This document shows positions 30,919 through 39,631 of a stretch of DNA of 47,718 bases, one piece after another. Position 1 is the first letter of the stretch. Each line of letters opens with the position of its first letter. The stretch comes from a bacterium UBP6_UBA1209 (GTDB lineage Bacteria > UBP6 > UBA1177), in the NCBI GenBank assembly GCA_002309575.1, contig DBXP01000055.1:1-47718 (forward strand), written 5' to 3'. A model generated the notes under the pieces. That model saw only the letters and a list, made by a program, of their open reading frames with translations. It did no database searches and was not told where the DNA came from. Both the position numbers and the translations under genes were made by a program.

Positions 30919-33447
30919 ATGAAACAGTACAACGTTACGGGAATGAGCTGCGCCGCGTGCAGCGCCAGGATCGAAAAGGCGGTTTCGAAAGTCGCCGGAG
31001 TCACGTCATGCTCGGTGAGCCTGCTGACAAATTCGATGAGTGTCGAAGGCTCGGCTGCACCTGAATCGGTAATCGAGGCGGTAAAAAACGCAGGCTACGG
31101 AGCCTCGCTCAAGGGCAGAAACCAGACCGCGGAAGGATCCTCCCCTGAAGATCAGCTGAAGGATACCGAAACGCCGCTCCTGAAACGCAGGCTGCTCTGG
31201 TCGCTCGGATTTCTGGTTGCACTGATGTACATCTCGATGGGTCACACGATGCTGGGACTGCCGCTTCCGCCCTTTTTTCACGAAAATCCAGTGGCTACCG
31301 CACTCGCCGAGATGCTTCTCGCTCTCATCGTGATGGTGATCAATCAAAAGTTTTTCATCAACGGTTTCAAAGGCTTAGTTCACCGTTCGCCGAACATGGA
31401 CACGCTGGTCGCGCTCGGTTCGTTTGCCTCGTTCTGCTACAGCACATACGCCCTTTTTGCGATGACGGCGGCTGTAAAAGCCGGAAATCCAGAGCTTGCC
31501 GAGGTACTTCTGCATGATCTCTATTTCGAAAGCGCGGCGATGATCCTGACGCTGATCACGGTCGGCAAGATGCTTGAATCGGTCTCGAAAGGCAGGACCA
31601 CTGACGCTCTGAAGGGGCTGATGCAGCTATCGCCGAAGGAGGCGACAATTGTCAGAAAGGGGGCTGACGGCATCGAAACCGAGATCGCCGTTCCGGTCGG
31701 AGAGGTCAAAAAAGGCGATATTTTCGTTGTCCGGCCAGGCGGGAACATTCCGGCCGACGGAGTCGTGATATCAGGCGGAAGCGCGGTAAACGAGGCGGCT
31801 TTGACCGGCGAAAGCATCCCTGTCGACAAAATTCCCGGAGACAGCGTAAGTGCCGCGACAGTCAACATGAGCGGCTTTCTGCGCTGCGAAGCCACCCGTG
31901 TCGGCGAAGATACGACGCTTTCAAAAATCATCCGGATGGTGAGCGACGCCGCTGCGACAAAGGCTCCGATCGCAAAGACCGCAGACAAGGTTTCGGGCGT
32001 TTTTGTTCCGGCTGTTATCGCAATAGCGGTCATTACGACGATCGTCTGGCTTCTGCTCGACGCCAGATTCGGATACGCTCTGGCCCGCGGGATATCGGTC
32101 CTCGTCATCAGCTGCCCCTGCGCGCTCGGGCTGGCGACACCGGTCGCCATCATGGTAGGCAGCGGAATGGGGGCAAAAAACGGGATCCTCTTCAAAACAG
32201 CGGCTTCGCTCGAGCAGACCGGCAGGACGCAGATCGTCGCGCTCGACAAAACCGGGACCATCACGAAAGGAGAGCCGAAAGTCAGCGGGATCCTGCCTGC
32301 GGTGGGCGTCACGGAAGCCAGGCTCCTGAAGGCGGCGGCAAGTCTCGAAACCATGAGCGCTCATCCGCTTGCGCTGGCGGTCGCCGGCTACTGCAGAGAG
32401 CAGAAAATCTGGCCTGATGATGTTTCGGATTTCAAAGATCTGCCTGGCCGCGGGCTTTCGGCAGTGCGTGACGGCAAAAAGATCCTCGGCGGAAGCATCC
32501 GCTTCATTTCGGGCGAGGCTACCGTTCCCGAGACTCTGACATCGGCAGCTGCAAGGCTTGCTGAAGAAGGCAAAACTCCCCTTCTCTTCGCGGAAGAGGG
32601 TTCGGCGCTGGGCCTCATCGCAGTGGCAGACACCCTCAAGGATGAGAGTGCGCAGGCAGTCGGCGAGCTCAAAAACATGGGGATCCGCGTCGTCATGCTG
32701 ACGGGCGACAACGAAAAGACCGCACGGACAATCGGCAGGCTGGCAGGGGTAGACGAGGTGTTCGCCGGAGTGCTTCCCGACGGCAAGGAGAGCATCATCA
32801 GGCAGCTGAAATCCCAGGGCAGCGTCGCGATGGTCGGCGACGGCATCAACGATGCGCCGGCTCTGACCCGCGCCGACACGGGGATCGCGATCGGAGCAGG
32901 AACGGACATCGCCATCGATGCGGCGGACGTAGTTCTGATGAAGAGCAGGCTCACCGACGTGAGTGCCGCGATCCGCCTGAGCAGAGCTACTCTCGCGAAC
33001 ATCCGGCAGAACCTCTTCTGGGCATTTTTTTACAACGTTATCGGGATCCCGCTTGCCTGCGGAGTCTACATCCGGCTCTTCGGCTGGACGCTGAATCCGA
33101 TGTTCGGCGCTGCGGCGATGAGCCTTTCGAGCTTCTGCGTCGTCACAAACGCGCTCCGGCTCAACCTTTTCGACATGCACAGCGCGAAACGCGACAAAAA
33201 GATAAAACTGAAAAGAATGGAGGGAAAGAGAATGTCAAACGAACTTGAAAAATGCGTTAAGGTCGAAGGAATGATGTGTCCGCACTGCGAGGCGCGGGTC
33301 AAAAAGGCTCTCGAGTCTCTTCCGGGCGTCACCGAAGCGAACGCCGACCACAAGACGGGAAACGTAAAAATCAGGATGAGCGAACCCGTTTCAATCGACA
33401 TCATACGCAAGACAATCGAGGAGCAGGATTACAAATTTCTCGGATAG
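30919..33447 (+). CDS. copA: copper-exporting P1B-type ATPase with an extra C-terminal CopZ-like domain
   Basis: 842 aa. It uses ATP to export Cu(I) from the cytoplasm. The N-terminal HMA domain has GMSCAAC (Cys 11 and 14). Transmembrane helices start at about 92. The actuator loop has TGES (about 296-299). The metal-binding helix has CPC (399-401) in VISCPCALGLATP. The phosphorylation loop DKTGT is at 443-447, and the P domain has MVGDGINDAPAL. After the last membrane helices comes a basic linker (KRDKKIKLKRMEGKR) and a second HMA domain with GMMCPHC (Cys 787 and 790). A C-terminal HMA is unusual for proteobacterial CopA but is seen in Firmicutes-type enzymes. An internal start at 33232 would release that domain alone. 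The gene is convergent with the MATE gene. Confidence 0.95.
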   Translation: MKQYNVTGMSCAACSARIEKAVSKVAGVTSCSVSLLTNSMSVEGSAAPESVIEAVKNAGYGASLKGRNQTAEGSSPEDQLKDTETPLLKRRLLWSLGFLVALMYISMGHTMLGLPLPPFFHENPVATALAEMLLALIVMVINQKFFINGFKGLVHRSPNMDTLVALGSFASFCYSTYALFAMTAAVKAGNPELAEVLLHDLYFESAAMILTLITVGKMLESVSKGRTTDALKGLMQLSPKEATIVRKGADGIETEIAVPVGEVKKGDIFVVRPGGNIPADGVVISGGSAVNEAALTGESIPVDKIPGDSVSAATVNMSGFLRCEATRVGEDTTLSKIIRMVSDAAATKAPIAKTADKVSGVFVPAVIAIAVITTIVWLLLDARFGYALARGISVLVISCPCALGLATPVAIMVGSGMGAKNGILFKTAASLEQTGRTQIVALDKTGTITKGEPKVSGILPAVGVTEARLLKAAASLETMSAHPLALAVAGYCREQKIWPDDVSDFKDLPGRGLSAVRDGKKILGGSIRFISGEATVPETLTSAAARLAEEGKTPLLFAEEGSALGLIAVADTLKDESAQAVGELKNMGIRVVMLTGDNEKTARTIGRLAGVDEVFAGVLPDGKESIIRQLKSQGSVAMVGDGINDAPALTRADTGIAIGAGTDIAIDAADVVLMKSRLTDVSAAIRLSRATLANIRQNLFWAFFYNVIGIPLACGVYIRLFGWTLNPMFGAAAMSLSSFCVVTNALRLNLFDMHSAKRDKKIKLKRMEGKRMSNELEKCVKVEGMMCPHCEARVKKALESLPGVTEANADHKTGNVKIRMSEPVSIDIIRKTIEEQDYKFLG
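33219..33223 (+). promoter_or_regulatory. internal Shine-Dalgarno within copA
   Basis: A full GGAGG lies 8 nt before the in-frame ATG at 33232, inside copA at the junction between the ATPase and its C-terminal HMA domain. The surrounding codons encode MEGKR. Confidence 0.6.
33232..33447 (+). CDS. nested in-frame CopZ-like copper chaperone (internal start in copA)
   Basis: Initiation at the internal ATG gives a 71-aa protein starting MSNELEKCVKVEGMMCPHCE, a complete HMA domain with the Cu(I)-binding CxxC and the usual length of a free CopZ. The ATG has a textbook GGAGG at 8-nt spacing, better than the ribosome site of copA itself. The region can therefore act both as the tail of CopA and as a separate cytoplasmic copper chaperone. 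Free CopZ made from a copA gene is known from Escherichia coli, though by frameshifting at the N-terminal domain; here the mechanism would be internal initiation. This is an inference from sequence. Confidence 0.5.
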   Translation: MSNELEKCVKVEGMMCPHCEARVKKALESLPGVTEANADHKTGNVKIRMSEPVSIDIIRKTIEEQDYKFLG

Positions 33448-33464
33448 ATCCGGCTGACCGCGAT

Positions 33465-34838
33465 TCAATAAGGCAGCTTCCCGCCGAAGCCGTTCCGCCC
33501 CCTTTTTCTGGCAAAAACAAGGCTTGAAACGCCAAGGCAGAGCGCGTTTATTCCGAGGCTCACCGGGTAAACGGTCATCAGCATCGGGAAGTCCGGATGG
33601 TGCCGGAAAATCGTGAAAACCCAGAGGATCCGCACTCCGCAGACACTCACAAGCGCCGTCATGGCGGGGATTGCCGACATTCCGTAGCCGCGCAGATAGC
33701 CGGAAAAATTCTCAATGAAAAGTGAAAAAATATAGGCGAAAAAGAGATATTTCAAACGAATCGTGCCGAGGCGGATGACATCCGGATTGCCGTTGAAAAG
33801 CGAGAGCAGCGGAGTCGCGAAGACAAGTATCAGCGAGCACGAGAGGACGGCGAAAAGCGCATCCAGCAGGAGCGAGCTTTTGAGTGTCCTGACACAGCGC
33901 TCCTCCTTCCCCGCACCGTAGTTCTGCCCGACAAAAGTGGTGCAGGCCTGCCCGAAGGAGTTGATGATGAAAAATGAGAAAATCTCAAGGTTGAAGGCCG
34001 CCGCCGATGCCGCGATGACGATTGTTCCAAGGCTGTTGATCGCCGACTGGACGCAGATGTTGGAGAGTGAGAAGACGCAGCTCTGAACCCCGGACGGAAT
34101 GCCGATTTTCAGGATGTTTTTCAGAAGAACCGGATCGAGTTTAAGCTCGTGCGGATGAACCCGGATCGCCCCCGGCTCGCGCATCAGCATGACAAAGAGC
34201 ATCGCCGAGCTGATGAGGTTGGCAAGCACCGTCGCCGCCGCCACGCCATCCGCCGCACGCTTCAGGACGATGACGAAAAAGAGGTTCAGCAGGACGTTGA
34301 TGACCCCGGAGACGGCCAGCGCAATGAGCGGTTTGCCTGTCTCGCCCTGACTGCGGAAGATCGCCGCCTCGAAGTTGTAGAGAAAGATCACCGGCAGCCC
34401 AAGAATATAGATCCGCAGGTATGAAAGCGCCATCGGAAAGACTTCATCCGGCACGTCGAGCAGACGCAGAAGGGGGGCCGCCGCAAGCTCGCCGATGAGC
34501 GTCAGAATCACGCCGCCGACAAGCGCGAGAAGCAGCGAGGTGTGCACCGCCTGACGGATCCGTCGGGTGTCGCCGCGCCCGGTCAGCTGGGAAATCACGA
34601 CGTTCGTGCCGAGCGAAACGCCGACAAAAAGGTTGACGAAGAGCCCGACGACCGGCGTGTTGCTTCCGACCGCAGCCATCGCCGCCTCGCCAGCGAACTG
34701 ACCGACTACCGCGACATCCGCCGCCGTAAAGCACTGCTGCAGGATCCCCGTCAGCGCAAGCGGGATCGCGAACATGAGAATCTTGTCCCAGAGCGTTCCG
34801 TTGAGCATATCAATGTTTTTTCGGCCGGCGAACAGCAA
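33465..34838 (-). CDS. MATE-family multidrug/Na+-antiporter
   Basis: 457 aa from the TTG at 34836-34838, placed 7 nt after GGGAGG; a longer frame from 34940 has no support. About twelve membrane helices. The family N-terminus is MLNGTLWDKILMFAIPLALTGI, followed by QQCFTAADVAVVGQFAG, which matches the common MATE pattern (LFNxxDxxxVGxFxG). GVSLGTNVVISQLTGRGD and FVGQNYGAGKEERC are further family signatures. It exports cationic drugs or metabolites using Na+ or H+; the substrate is unknown. An ATG ten codons downstream (34808) is a second possible start. Its end faces the end of copA with 17 nt between. Confidence 0.92.
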   Translation of the reverse strand: MLFAGRKNIDMLNGTLWDKILMFAIPLALTGILQQCFTAADVAVVGQFAGEAAMAAVGSNTPVVGLFVNLFVGVSLGTNVVISQLTGRGDTRRIRQAVHTSLLLALVGGVILTLIGELAAAPLLRLLDVPDEVFPMALSYLRIYILGLPVIFLYNFEAAIFRSQGETGKPLIALAVSGVINVLLNLFFVIVLKRAADGVAAATVLANLISSAMLFVMLMREPGAIRVHPHELKLDPVLLKNILKIGIPSGVQSCVFSLSNICVQSAINSLGTIVIAASAAAFNLEIFSFFIINSFGQACTTFVGQNYGAGKEERCVRTLKSSLLLDALFAVLSCSLILVFATPLLSLFNGNPDVIRLGTIRLKYLFFAYIFSLFIENFSGYLRGYGMSAIPAMTALVSVCGVRILWVFTIFRHHPDFPMLMTVYPVSLGINALCLGVSSLVFARKRGRNGFGGKLPY

Positions 34839-34924
34839 AGTCAAACCTCCCTTTAATCCGCGAATGGTACTTTCCGGCAAATAAATTGCCACATTTGAAG
34901 GCTGAAAACAGAAAGGATTTCGCG

Positions 34925-37351
34925 TTAGAATTTCACCCACATCGCAGGACGGATTCCTGAAGGAAGATAGACCTCGGAATTCGAGCTTGAACCGTCATAT
35001 TCAATTCTTTGAGCGGAATTATCTTCATAGCCGGGCGAACGCAGCCACCAGTAGGTCGCTCCCGAAGACTGCCCTTCACAAAACGAGTATGTGCTTTCAT
35101 AGGCACCTTGTTTGACCGCGTAAGGTGTCGGATAGGCTATCCGCTGACATGCGTCACGGAAATAAAGGTATGCATCAGCTCCGCTCAAGAAGAAAATTTT
35201 ATCTTTTGTTACTTTCGGCAGCTCATTGCTGTAAACAGAGGCGTTTGTAGTGATCTCGACTTCGACGATCTTCTTTTTTTCTTCGCGGCTGAAGGCCGTC
35301 TCGTAAAAATCTCCGGTTTCCGTGCCGTTGAGCCATGCTCTGCTGTCGCTTGTCTCCCAATCATTGGTGCTGTCCGACTTGTTCCAGTAATGGAGATCCA
35401 AAACATACTCGCTGAACAAAAGAGCCGAACCGTCTTTTACTTCCAGAACCTTCCACGAAATCGGCTCTTTGCCGCTCAACAGGTCGTCGTCCTGCTCGTA
35501 ACTGCCGAAGGTTACAGTGTTTCCTATGACATAGCCGGTTTCGGAGCATTTTCCGGTTCCGGTTTCGCAGCCTTTGCCGCACTCTGTTCCTTTGTCCCAG
35601 TAGCCGTCGACGCACTTCCGGCTTTTGCCGCCGTCACAGAGATAGGTTCCGGACGTGCACTCCGTGCATTCGTTCGTTCCGGCTGAGCACTTGCCGCAAA
35701 GCTTCTCCTGATTCCAAAAGCCGTTTCTGCATATTTCGCGGATCGAACCGCTGCACCTGTAGGCGTCTTCCTCGCATTCGGGTCTGTCTCCAAGCCACAC
35801 CCACACTGCCGGACGGATGACGTAGTCGGAGCTGCTGCTGCCGCCGAGTAGGACCTGCCCGAAAATCCCCTGGTAATCTACAATCGCCTGGTATGCTTCG
35901 TAGTACGTGGCGCCGGCTCCCTGCGAACGCAGCCACCAGTAGGCCGTTCCGGCATTCGCCCTGTCACACTCGCTGTCAACTAAAAAGAATATTTTGCCGT
36001 TTTTATTTTCGACATACTGCGAAGGGAAGAGTACCCGGCCGCACTTCCCGACAAGATAGCGTTCGACCTCCGCCTCGCTCAGAAGAAAGACCTTGTCCTC
36101 CGTCAGATTATCCCTCGACTCCGCAGCATTTGCCGTTAAATTCAGCGTTGTCGATACTCTTTTTTTCTCCTCATCGTTAAAAGCGTTGTCAAAGAATGTT
36201 TCATTGAGCCGGGTACGGATTCCGCTGTCACGCCAGATATTCGTTTTACTGTCGAAATTACCTATATCCAGCCCTTTTTCGCTCAACAAAAGTGCCTTTT
36301 TGCCCTTTGCGGCAATCACCCTCCATACAATCGGCTCCTTGCCGTTGTCCGAAACGGCGTCCTGCTCGTATTTTCCGAACGTAACCAGATTTCCGTATGA
36401 AAATTTCTCCGCGCATTTTCCTGTTTTCGGAACACATCCGTAAACGCCGCACACGGTTCCGGCATCCCAGCTGCCCTTGACACACCTTTGGCTTACGCTT
36501 CCGTCACACCGGAAAGTGCCGTCCGCACAGTATTCGATCCACATCGCCGGACGCACCGAAATATCGGATCTGCGTGGGTTTTCCAGCTTAATCTCTCCGT
36601 TGCTGTCAACATATTCCGAATAAGAATTATTTCTTTCCGGGTAAATCCACCAGGCGCCTGCCGCTCCTGCTTCGCCGCAGCTCTCGCTCACTGTCATCAA
36701 AGCACCGTTCGCGTTTGCGTAGGGAGTCGGATAGACGAGGCGGTCGCACTTTTCACCGAAATATTGCTCGATCTCTGACCGCTTCAAAAGGAAGATCTTG
36801 TCTGCGACATAGCTGTAATAATTATGCGCCGAGTTTACACTCAAGCTGGTTTTTGTCTCCAGAATTTTCGCCCTCTCGCCGTCACTGAAGGCCTCCGTGT
36901 AGAAGTATTCGTTAAGCCAGCTCTGTATATCGCTCCCCCTCCAGCCCGTGTAATTTTCATCGAATCTGTAGGCGTCCAGACCGTATTCGCTCAGCAGGAA
37001 AGCCCTGAATCTCTCCACTTTGAGGAAGCGCCACTCAATCGGTTCTTTGCCGTTCAAAATGTCTTTGTCCTGCTCATAAGTGCCGAAATAGACCGGATTC
37101 CCGGGCAGAGGCAGCTCGATATCGGTATCGACCGAGTCGTAAAAATCAGGATCCTCAGGATCTCCGCTGTCTGCCGGTCGACTGGAATCATCTGGATCTC
37201 CGCTGTCGGCAGACTCACCGGAATCCGCCGGATCCTGACTCTTGTCATCGTCTGCCGGAACAGTTGAATGAGAATCGAAATTCACCTTGTTCCCGCACCC
37301 TGCTAAAAGCAGAAAAACCAGAAACGCAGCAAAAACAAGCACTTTTTTCAT
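34925..37351 (-). CDS. lipoprotein with three DUF6273 domains and Cys-rich spacers
   Basis: 808 aa from the ATG at 37351, behind GAGGTG. Signal MKKVLVFAAFLVFLLLAGC with Cys 19, then an Asp/Ser-rich stalk (DSGDPDDSSRPADSGDPEDP). Three DUF6273 units follow, each opening with VxFGxYEQD, then EPIxWR or EPISWK, LLLSExGLD, a WLNxxFY/RLNETFF segment, DKIFLL and a WWLRS-type ending with RPAVWV or RPAMWI. Between them are Cys-rich modules (DGTFRCDGSVSQRC, GFWNQEKLCGKC, GTYLCDGGKSRKC). These are repeated surface domains without known activity. Translation is coupled to the upstream gene: its stop lies 2 nt before this ATG, and its last codons carry the Shine-Dalgarno. Confidence 0.82.
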   Translation of the reverse strand: MKKVLVFAAFLVFLLLAGCGNKVNFDSHSTVPADDDKSQDPADSGESADSGDPDDSSRPADSGDPEDPDFYDSVDTDIELPLPGNPVYFGTYEQDKDILNGKEPIEWRFLKVERFRAFLLSEYGLDAYRFDENYTGWRGSDIQSWLNEYFYTEAFSDGERAKILETKTSLSVNSAHNYYSYVADKIFLLKRSEIEQYFGEKCDRLVYPTPYANANGALMTVSESCGEAGAAGAWWIYPERNNSYSEYVDSNGEIKLENPRRSDISVRPAMWIEYCADGTFRCDGSVSQRCVKGSWDAGTVCGVYGCVPKTGKCAEKFSYGNLVTFGKYEQDAVSDNGKEPIVWRVIAAKGKKALLLSEKGLDIGNFDSKTNIWRDSGIRTRLNETFFDNAFNDEEKKRVSTTLNLTANAAESRDNLTEDKVFLLSEAEVERYLVGKCGRVLFPSQYVENKNGKIFFLVDSECDRANAGTAYWWLRSQGAGATYYEAYQAIVDYQGIFGQVLLGGSSSSDYVIRPAVWVWLGDRPECEEDAYRCSGSIREICRNGFWNQEKLCGKCSAGTNECTECTSGTYLCDGGKSRKCVDGYWDKGTECGKGCETGTGKCSETGYVIGNTVTFGSYEQDDDLLSGKEPISWKVLEVKDGSALLFSEYVLDLHYWNKSDSTNDWETSDSRAWLNGTETGDFYETAFSREEKKKIVEVEITTNASVYSNELPKVTKDKIFFLSGADAYLYFRDACQRIAYPTPYAVKQGAYESTYSFCEGQSSGATYWWLRSPGYEDNSAQRIEYDGSSSNSEVYLPSGIRPAMWVKF

Positions 37352-37353
37352 AA

Positions 37354-39312
37354 TCACCTCACACATCTGACGAGCATGCTGCCGGGCTTGCTGGAGTCGA
37401 TAAAGATTCCGCCTGTGTAGTAATCGACACTCCATCCATAGTACTCTTTACCGACATTGGAGGTGGATGACCAGAAATTGTTTTTCGGCATACCGGGGAA
37501 GTAGGAGTAGGGAGTGTCAGGCGTGTCATAATCCAAAAGCGACGCCAGTTCATCCCTGTTCGGAAGCCTCCAGTCGGAATAGCCGGCGTAATTCGACACT
37601 TCACAGTATTCAAGCGCCGCCTTCCAGTTTCCATAAGTACGATAGCTCTTCTGCCACATCAAACCGGTCGTCGAGTCGGTAACGACCGCGTCTCCGAAGA
37701 TCGTCCGAGTCGTAAACGAGGGCTTCGGAAGCCCGTCTCCTCTGACACACATAACATTTAAACCCGATGTTTTAGGTTTGGAATAAAAAACATTGCCCCA
37801 ATAAACCCTGAAGACGAAAGCGTTGTCTGCGTAACTTGTGACGTATTCTTGGTTAAGCCAGAAATAGGTATCTTCATCCACCGTAGACGTGTCCGGGAAA
37901 TAGGCCGGATCAAGAGCCGGGTTGTATCTGCCGGCATCTGAGATTGTGAGAATCTCCTTTGGAGAAGGGAGCCGCCAGTCGGAATAACCGGCGTAGCTGA
38001 GATTGCCGCAGTAGCTCACCGCACCTCCCCAGGAATACGATCCGCTCGGAATATCCTGCTGCCACATAAGCCCGAGGTTGTTGTCTATGACCACCTTCTG
38101 ACCAGAGAGAGTCTTGACCGTAAAGCTTCTAGGCACACAAAATCCCCTATCCGCATAATAGGCGTCCTGACCGAAATAAGCGGCGTCCTGAGAGGTCGGG
38201 CAAGTTATGTCGCAGGAATCGTTGTAGCATTTTTTCTGGTTTGTGCAGACGCGGCCGAAGCTGTTCACAATGCACCTTCCGGTCAGGCTGCTGCAGCCAT
38301 CACTGCACTGGATCTCCTTGATCGTGCCGCTGCCGTCCGCACACTCCAGACTCTTGCCGCCGCTGCATGTCGCAGCCCCCGGCGTGCAGCTGTTGCACTC
38401 CATCGTCTCCTTGTTGCAGCCGTGTTCGCAATAAGAACCTTCATCCCAATGACCATCCCTGCAGGTGTAGATTCTGCCGTCGCAATATTTTTCTCCCTCC
38501 GCGCATTCATCCGTCTCAGGCGGTTTGCTGCACGCCGGACACGACTGACCGAAGACGGCCAGCTCGAAACAACGCATATCCTCCTCCAAATCGTATGAGG
38601 TCCAGCCGTCCAGACATTCACATTTTCCCGTTTTGATGTTGCATTTGCCGTGAGCTTCTATGGAAAAGGCGTCATAGCCCTGAGGACTCGGGATAAAGAG
38701 TCTCGTTCCATCGTAGCAGTAAGTGTCATCGCAGTATTTTACGCAGTCAAGCTCATCAGTTTCAGAAATGTTCGTAAACCCGGGTTTGCAGTAGCAACCC
38801 GGAGCATTTGTCAATATATCGTAACTGCACTGTTCCCCCTCGGCACAGTGATAATCGGCATGCTCGCAGTCAGGCTTACAGGTACCGTCCGCCACAAGCG
38901 CGTAACCTGCCGGACAGACACCGAGCTCAGCCGGAATTTCGTTGTCTGCATCCAGGGTGTAATCCGGGGCTTCCGGATCCGGAGAGTCAGGGAAATCAGA
39001 GTCCGGGTAATCCGAATCTAAATCAGAGTACTCCGAATCTAAGTCAGGGTAATCCGAATCTAAGTCCGGATAATCCGAATCTAAATCAGAGTACTCCGAA
39101 TCAGAGTCCGGGTAATCCGAATCTAAGTCAGAGTACTCCGAATCAGAGTCCGGGTAATCCGAATCTAAGTCAGAGTGCTCCGAATCAGAGTCCGGGTAAT
39201 CCGAATCACCGGCTTTTTCCGAGGCCGGATTTCCGAGATGCCGGGCACCGCCGCCGCACCCTGCAAAAAGCAGAAAAACTAGAAAAGCAGCAAAAACAAA
39301 CACTTTTTTCAT
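37354..39312 (-). CDS. Cys-rich lipoprotein with two DUF1566 domains
   Basis: 652 aa. Signal MKKVFVFAAFLVFLLFAGC, almost identical to the next gene's. A Tyr/Asp/Ser stalk (about 36-108) precedes Cys-rich modules (about 130-360: VCPAGYALVADGTCKPDC, CEHGCNKETMECNSC, CSDGCSSLTGRC). Then come two DUF1566/Lcl C-terminal domains with the diagnostic GLMWQQD, AGYSDWRLPSPKE, then GLMWQKS, AGYSDWRLPNRDE and WSSTS. These domains are frequent in secreted proteins of Deltaproteobacteria and are related to C-type-lectin-like folds. The start is preceded by a G-run (GGGGGG). The promoter is at 39342-39369, so this gene leads the operon with 34925-37351. Confidence 0.83.
   Translation of the reverse strand: MKKVFVFAAFLVFLLFAGCGGGARHLGNPASEKAGDSDYPDSDSEHSDLDSDYPDSDSEYSDLDSDYPDSDSEYSDLDSDYPDLDSDYPDLDSEYSDLDSDYPDSDFPDSPDPEAPDYTLDADNEIPAELGVCPAGYALVADGTCKPDCEHADYHCAEGEQCSYDILTNAPGCYCKPGFTNISETDELDCVKYCDDTYCYDGTRLFIPSPQGYDAFSIEAHGKCNIKTGKCECLDGWTSYDLEEDMRCFELAVFGQSCPACSKPPETDECAEGEKYCDGRIYTCRDGHWDEGSYCEHGCNKETMECNSCTPGAATCSGGKSLECADGSGTIKEIQCSDGCSSLTGRCIVNSFGRVCTNQKKCYNDSCDITCPTSQDAAYFGQDAYYADRGFCVPRSFTVKTLSGQKVVIDNNLGLMWQQDIPSGSYSWGGAVSYCGNLSYAGYSDWRLPSPKEILTISDAGRYNPALDPAYFPDTSTVDEDTYFWLNQEYVTSYADNAFVFRVYWGNVFYSKPKTSGLNVMCVRGDGLPKPSFTTRTIFGDAVVTDSTTGLMWQKSYRTYGNWKAALEYCEVSNYAGYSDWRLPNRDELASLLDYDTPDTPYSYFPGMPKNNFWSSTSNVGKEYYGWSVDYYTGGIFIDSSKPGSMLVRCVR
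38989..39207 (-). repeat. 42-bp tandem repeat encoding DSDYPDSDSEYSDL
   Basis: Three near-perfect 14-codon units followed by variant units (DSDYPDLDSDYPDL, DSEYSDL, DSDYPDSDF) form the acidic stalk of the DUF1566 lipoprotein. Nucleotide identity between units is high, with alternating 18- and 24-bp sub-blocks. Confidence 0.88.
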
Positions 39313-39341
39313 GGTTTCCCCCCAAAATCTGATCGGAGGAT

Positions 39342-39369
39342 ATTCTAGCAGAGAATGTGATTAAAACAA
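39342..39369 (-). promoter_or_regulatory. predicted promoter of the DUF1566/DUF6273 lipoprotein operon
   Basis: On the minus strand TTGTTT (39364-39369), a 16-bp spacer and TAGAAT (39342-39347), about 30 nt before the start at 39312. Confidence 0.55.
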
Positions 39370-39631
39370 GAAAATGAAACTACTTTCAGATATTTAGGAG
39401 AATTTTAACGAAACTTTAAAGATTAGCAGCCGGGTTGGTCGGAAGCGTACTCTGCACACTCGAATACTCAGGGCGACAACGTCTCTTTCAATTCGATCTC
39501 GATTCCCAATATCTGTCTTGTATCCGATAAAAATGACAAGAAAAGTATGGTTCGACGACATTTTCGTCTGGGGTGAATAGACTTTTCCTGAGCTTCGGTT
39601 CCTGAGCGGTCGTTGGAGTCAAAGCAAAAAC
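39370..39631. other. intergenic region without a recognisable gene
   Basis: This part of the 385-nt divergent gap holds no ORF with a start and Shine-Dalgarno. On plus, a 49-codon open stretch from 39429 to its stop near 39577 (starting QPGWSEAYSAHSNTQGD) reads protein-like but has no start codon. It may be a relic of a lost gene. No strong hairpin is visible. Confidence 0.35.

Noticed and set aside
34839..34940. Longer MATE start at 34940
   Set aside because: The extra 34 residues are not MATE-like, and a GGGAGG at 34846-34851 lies inside, positioned for the TTG at 34838.
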